Positions 62,269-64,000 of a stretch of 64,000 bases of DNA are shown here, piece after piece. This DNA comes from Pseudomonas sp. 2FG (GTDB lineage Bacteria > Pseudomonadota > Gammaproteobacteria > Pseudomonadales > Pseudomonadaceae). The notes beneath the pieces are model-generated. The model searched no databases. It saw nothing but the letters and a program-made list of their open reading frames with translations, and was not told where the DNA came from. The stretch covers positions 339,074 through 403,073 of the forward strand of contig NZ_SCMP01000001.1 in the NCBI RefSeq assembly GCF_005502935.1, written 5' to 3'. The translations under genes and the position numbers were made by a program. The stretch's first letter is position 1. Each line of letters begins with the position of its first letter.

Positions 62269-62402
62269 GGTTTCGACTCTCAGATGCTGGGGCCCGGTAA
62301 CAGTTGTTTCAGTCGCTGAGCAAACGCCCCTGACGTATAGGTTCACGGCCGGCCACCTTGGCCAACCACAGGCATGGCTGTGCGCTGCATGACCATCCGC
62401 CC

Positions 62403-63101
62403 TTAAGCCTTACGCGGCGCCAGGTAGGCCAGCCAGTGGCGCTCGGCCAGCTTGAACAGGCGCACCAGAACGAAGGTCAGGCACAGGTAGAACGCACCGG
62501 CGGTGATAAAGGCCTCGAACGGCAGGTAGAACTGCGAGCTGAGGGTGCGCGCCGCGCCAGTGATGTCGATCAAGGTGACGATCGAGGCCAGACTGGTGGT
62601 GTGCAGCATCATGATCACTTCGTTGCTGTACTGCGGCAGCGCGCGACGCAGCGCCGAGGGCAGCAAGATCCGCCGATAGAGCTTGAAGCGCGACATGCCC
62701 ACGGCTTTAGCCGCTTCGATCTCGCCATGCGGGATGGCCTTGAGGCTACCGGCGAGGATTTCCGCGCTGTAGGCACTGGTGTTAAGGGCAAAAGCCAGGC
62801 AGGCACAGAAGGTGGCGTTGGACAGATACGGCCAGAGAAAGCTCTCACGCACCGCCGCGAACTGCGCCAGACCGTAGTAGATCAAAAACAGCTGCACCAG
62901 CATCGGCGTGCCACGAATCACATAGGTATAGAGCCAGGCCGGGAGGTTAACCAACGGCTGCCGCGAGACGCGCATCAAGCCCAGCGGAACGGCGAGCAGC
63001 AGCCCCAGCGCCAGGGAAATCAGCAAAATCTTGAGGGTCACCAACACGCCACCGAAATACAGCGGCAGGTTGGCCCAGACGGATGAGAAGTCGAAGATCA
63101 T
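62403..63101 (-). CDS. aotM: arginine/ornithine ABC transporter permease AotM
   Basis: A 232-residue HisM-type permease with about five membrane helices and the EAA loop [30 protein letters not shown] contacting the ATPase. Overlaps aotQ by 4 bp. It forms the inner-membrane channel with AotQ for arginine and ornithine import. Confidence 0.92.
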   Translation of the reverse strand: MIFDFSSVWANLPLYFGGVLVTLKILLISLALGLLLAVPLGLMRVSRQPLVNLPAWLYTYVIRGTPMLVQLFLIYYGLAQFAAVRESFLWPYLSNATFCACLAFALNTSAYSAEILAGSLKAIPHGEIEAAKAVGMSRFKLYRRILLPSALRRALPQYSNEVIMMLHTTSLASIVTLIDITGAARTLSSQFYLPFEAFITAGAFYLCLTFVLVRLFKLAERHWLAYLAPRKA

Positions 63102-63787
63102 AGTTCAGCCACCTTGATACCTGCCGAGTAACGTTGCTCCAGGAACCGCAGGAGCAGCAAAGACACACTGGTCAGCACCAGATAGAGCGCCGCTACCGCC
63201 AGGTAGAAGGTAAAAGGCTCGTGCGTGGCATCCGCAGCGCTCTTGGCCTTGAACATCATGTCCTGCAGCCCGACCACCGAGATCAGCGCCGTCGCCTTGG
63301 TCATTACCAGCCAGTTATTGGTGAAGCCTGGAATGGCGAAACGAATCATCTGCGGCACCAGCACCCGGAAAAACACCTGCAGGCCGCTCATGCCGTAGGC
63401 CGCGCCCGCTTCGGCCTGGCCCTTGGGGATAGCCAGGAAGGCACCACGGAAAGTCTCCGAGAGATAGGCCCCGAAGATAAAGCCCATGGTAAACACGCCC
63501 GTGGCAAAGGGGTTCAGGTCGATGTAATCGTCATAGCCCAGCAGCGGCGCGACCCGATTAACCACATCCTGGCCGCCATAGAAAATCAGCAGGATCAGCA
63601 CCAGATCGGGAATACCGCGAATCACCGTGGCATAGGCCTCGCCCAGCAAAGACAGCCACTTGATCGGCGAGAGACGAAACGCCGCCCCTAGCAACCCCAG
63701 CACGCAAGCCAGCGTCATAGAGGTCAGGGCCAACGACAAGGTGAGCCAGGCACCGTCGATAATGGTCGAGCCGTAGCCGTTCAGCAT
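63098..63787 (-). CDS. aotQ: arginine/ornithine ABC transporter permease AotQ
   Basis: A 229-residue HisQ-type permease with five membrane helices: GAWLTLSLALTSMTLACVLGLLG at the start and the EAA loop QAEAGAAYGMSGLQVFFRVLVPQMIRFAIPG. Paired with AotM through a 4-bp overlap. The binding protein gene aotJ would be expected upstream, outside the window or beyond 64000. Confidence 0.92.
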   Translation of the reverse strand: MLNGYGSTIIDGAWLTLSLALTSMTLACVLGLLGAAFRLSPIKWLSLLGEAYATVIRGIPDLVLILLIFYGGQDVVNRVAPLLGYDDYIDLNPFATGVFTMGFIFGAYLSETFRGAFLAIPKGQAEAGAAYGMSGLQVFFRVLVPQMIRFAIPGFTNNWLVMTKATALISVVGLQDMMFKAKSAADATHEPFTFYLAVAALYLVLTSVSLLLLRFLEQRYSAGIKVAEL

Positions 63788-64000
63788 GATCTTAATTCCT
63801 CATACAGCGCGTCTCAGCGAAACCGAGGCCGCACCGATGTAACGAAAAAGTGGCACAACAACAGGGTAGCCCCGCAATTCATCCCGAACTGCCCGAAGCG
63901 CGTCGAATCCGTTCAGAATTCGGACCCGCTCACACCGAAGGCCGGCGACACTCCCCATGCCGCATGCCCCGCTCGCCTACACGAGCACCCTGGCGTGACC
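63788..64000. other. aotQ upstream spacer
   Basis: About 210 bp to the window edge with no coding signal. aotJ is not reached, so the aotJ-aotQ spacer is longer than 200 bp here, if aotJ is next. Confidence 0.4.

Overview
The window is GC-rich chromosomal DNA from a Pseudomonas-type gammaproteobacterium. The call rests on the complete arginine succinyltransferase (ast/aru) operon next to argR and the aot transporter genes, the alaS-lysC-rsmA-tRNA(Ser/Arg) block, amrZ beside phn genes, FleQ/FleN-type regulators and a D-rhamnose (common polysaccharide antigen) cluster. Most genes lie on the minus strand, so transcription runs mainly right to left. I see no prophage, insertion sequence or CRISPR array.

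Layout. (1) 1-10693: an LPS/O-polysaccharide cluster. Reading along transcription it holds two paralogous glycosyltransferases, two methyltransferase-acyltransferase pairs, rmd, gmd, the GDP-mannose enzyme wbpW/manC, and the first codons of wzm at the window edge. (2) 11604-18985: a small lipoprotein gene and the cytochrome c maturation operon ccmABCDEFGHI. (3) 18986-25290: what is left of a flagellar/chemotaxis locus. (4) 25288-34679: two TIGR0428x glycosyltransferases, an MFS transporter, a glutamine-synthetase-like enzyme, a PA2778/PA2779-type pair, a CigR/RcnB-like protein, and the arsR-gapdh-arsJ arsenate module. (5) 34969-41086: tRNA-Arg, a GNAT enzyme, an amino acid dehydrogenase, a fused indolepyruvate ferredoxin oxidoreductase and an Lrp regulator. 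(6) 41136-43761: a gutted phn (C-P lyase) operon next to amrZ. (7) 43824-64000: mgtE, tRNA-Arg x2, tRNA-Ser, rsmA/csrA, lysC, alaS, ltaE, astE/B/D/A2/A1/C, argR, aotP, aotM, aotQ.

The main discovery is region 3. Related pseudomonads have a block of roughly forty genes, fleQ-fleSR-fliEFGHIJ-hsbA-hsbR-hptB-fliKLMNOPQR-flhBAF-fleN-fliA-che-mot-...-ccmA. Here only the regulators survive intact: fleQ, hsbA-hsbR-hptB and fleN. They are in the original order, and decaying stubs of fliJ (two in-frame stops), fliK (about 47 codons) and fliA (start codon ATG to ATA) mark the deletion edges. FleQ keeps all five residues I know as c-di-GMP contacts (R144, R185, N186, E330, R334), but its sigma54-contact loop reads GAFSGA instead of GAFTGA. 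This looks like loss of the flagellum with retention of a regulatory core, probably redeployed for c-di-GMP/biofilm control together with amrZ and rsmA, both also in the window.

A second, similar erosion removed the C-P lyase core. Two pieces of phnC and the 3' end of phnM remain, while phnN and phnP are intact. The right-hand third (arginine uptake, its regulator and the AST catabolic pathway) is a conventional coordinated system, with two ArgR-type boxes upstream of aruC/astC. The notable difference there is the absence of aotO.
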